DNA from: an uncultured Collinsella sp.
GTDB taxonomy: Bacteria; Actinomycetota; Coriobacteriia; Coriobacteriales; Coriobacteriaceae
Assembly: GCA_902494945.1 (NCBI GenBank)
Contig: CABUVF010000120.1
Location: 1-6,641, forward strand
Reading direction: 5' to 3'
DNA length: 6,641 nt
Shown here: piece after piece, positions 6,084 through 6,641 of the stretch
Numbering within the stretch: the first letter of the stretch is position 1
How the letters are laid out: each line of letters starts with the position of its first letter
The notes under the pieces: model-generated
Told to the model about the DNA's origin: nothing
Databases searched by the model: none
The model's input: the letters and a program-made list of their open reading frames with translations, nothing else
Program-made: the position numbers and the translations under genes

Positions 6084-6641
6084 TTAGTTGTTGGACTCGA
6101 CGGTTGCGGCGGTGTCGGCCGCGTCCTCGAGCTGCAAATTCAATAACTTCATGCCGTATTCCGGCACGTTGATATCGATGGGTTGGCCATACAGGTCGCC
6201 AGGGCGCACAAAAGCGAGCACCGTCATAATGCGCGCCATGGCCTCGGGCGATTCGGTGAGCCCACGCTCAAACCAGCGCTGAATCATGCCAACCTCGGCG
6301 CTCACGACGTAGGTGACGTAGTAGTCAAAGAACGTGCCCAGCGCCAGGCCCAAAATGCCCGTCTTCGCACGCGGCACCACAGCCTCACGCGCGGTGTCGA
6401 TGATCCTTTTAATGAAGGCCTGGTCGCCGCCCGGACCCAGCAGCGCACCGATTAAGTCGCGGTTGGCCGCAAGATAACGCAGCAGCTCAACCGAACCGGG
6501 CGCCGGCTCGAGCTCGTCGATATTGTGATAGAGATCGGGCAGCTGAGCTGCGGTGATGAGCTCAATGCGCTCACGGATCTCGGCCAGCAAGCCGTCCTCG
6601 ATTTGATTGATAAAGTCGGGGATATCGCGGTAGTGCGAATA
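6084..6641 (-). CDS. TetR/AcrR-family transcriptional regulator, C-terminal part (N-terminus outside window)
   Basis: The frame is open from the window edge (6641) to the TAA at 6084-6086, giving 185 residues. A TTG at 6588-6590 is not the start, because the upstream residues are also typical of the family. The visible protein opens with YSHYRDIPDFINQIE, matching the end of the TetR helix-turn-helix (the usual pattern is FYxHFxDKxxLL), so only about 30-45 N-terminal residues should be missing. The remainder is the ligand and dimer domain. GALLGPGGDQAFIKRIID (visible residues 65-82) and a helix with VSAEVGMIQRWFERGLTES (113-131) resemble the C-terminal domain type found in DhaS-like TetR proteins. 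It lies 11 bases upstream of the giant activase gene on the same strand, so both are probably one operon. By analogy with other TetR loci it may repress its own operon, but its promoter and operator are outside the window. The ligand is unknown. Confidence 0.88.
   Translation of the reverse strand, partial: YSHYRDIPDFINQIEDGLLAEIRERIELITAAQLPDLYHNIDELEPAPGSVELLRYLAANRDLIGALLGPGGDQAFIKRIIDTAREAVVPRAKTGILGLALGTFFDYYVTYVVSAEVGMIQRWFERGLTESPEAMARIMTVLAFVRPGDLYGQPIDINVPEYGMKLLNLQLEDAADTAATVESNN

Noticed and set aside
1978..6087. Two very long plus-strand open frames (1978-4626 and 4627-6087) opposite the giant gene, in one frame, broken by a single TAG
   Set aside because: This frame is exactly in codon register with the minus-strand gene. 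It meets a stop only where the sense gene uses TTA, CTA or TCA, codons that a GC-rich gene avoids. The translation is low in recognisable motifs, while the minus strand shows clear ATPase and Fe-S motifs.
1..6641. CRISPR array, tRNA, rRNA, integrase or transposase genes
   Set aside because: I looked for regularly spaced direct repeats, cloverleaf-like segments and recombinase motifs and found none.

Overview
The window looks like chromosomal DNA from a high-GC anaerobe. My best guess is a Coriobacteriia member such as Collinsella. The reasons are strong GC bias in the long gene (one 60-base line, 5401-5460, counts to 42 G/C), alanine-rich protein ends, and an oxygen-sensitive Fe-S activase of the 2-hydroxyacyl-CoA dehydratase type. 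No rRNA, tRNA or species marker is present, so the genus is a guess.

Layout from left to right. (a) 1-237, plus strand: the last 78 codons of a gene I cannot identify. (b) 310-354: a hairpin placed to end transcription from both sides, between two convergent genes. (c) 366-815, minus strand: a 149-residue membrane-anchored small protein of unknown function. It is preceded by a 12-codon open frame (817-855) that has a consensus Shine-Dalgarno and stops one base before the main ATG. (d) 856-1231: an AT-richer spacer with no convincing gene. It holds a 20-bp perfect inverted repeat whose arms enclose two further nested inverted repeats (1049-1179), and four CATATG sites. (e) 1232-1268: a strong terminator for the minus-strand operon. 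(f) 1297-6072, minus strand: a 1591-residue multidomain protein with two BadF/HgdC-type activase domains, a Cys4 segment and two HgdB-like halves. (g) 6084-6641, minus strand: the C-terminal 185 residues of a TetR-family regulator, cut by the window edge and lying 11 bases upstream of the giant gene.

The TetR gene and the giant gene form a tight operon transcribed right to left and ending at 1232-1268. In characterised 2-hydroxyacyl-CoA dehydratases, a homodimeric Fe-S ATPase (component A) fires one electron into a heterodimeric Fe-S dehydratase (component D). Here two activase copies and two HgdB-like copies sit on one chain, so a whole activator/acceptor pair may be built in cis. The substrate is unknown: no CoA-transferase or other pathway enzyme is in view. 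The TetR protein is the obvious candidate for local control.
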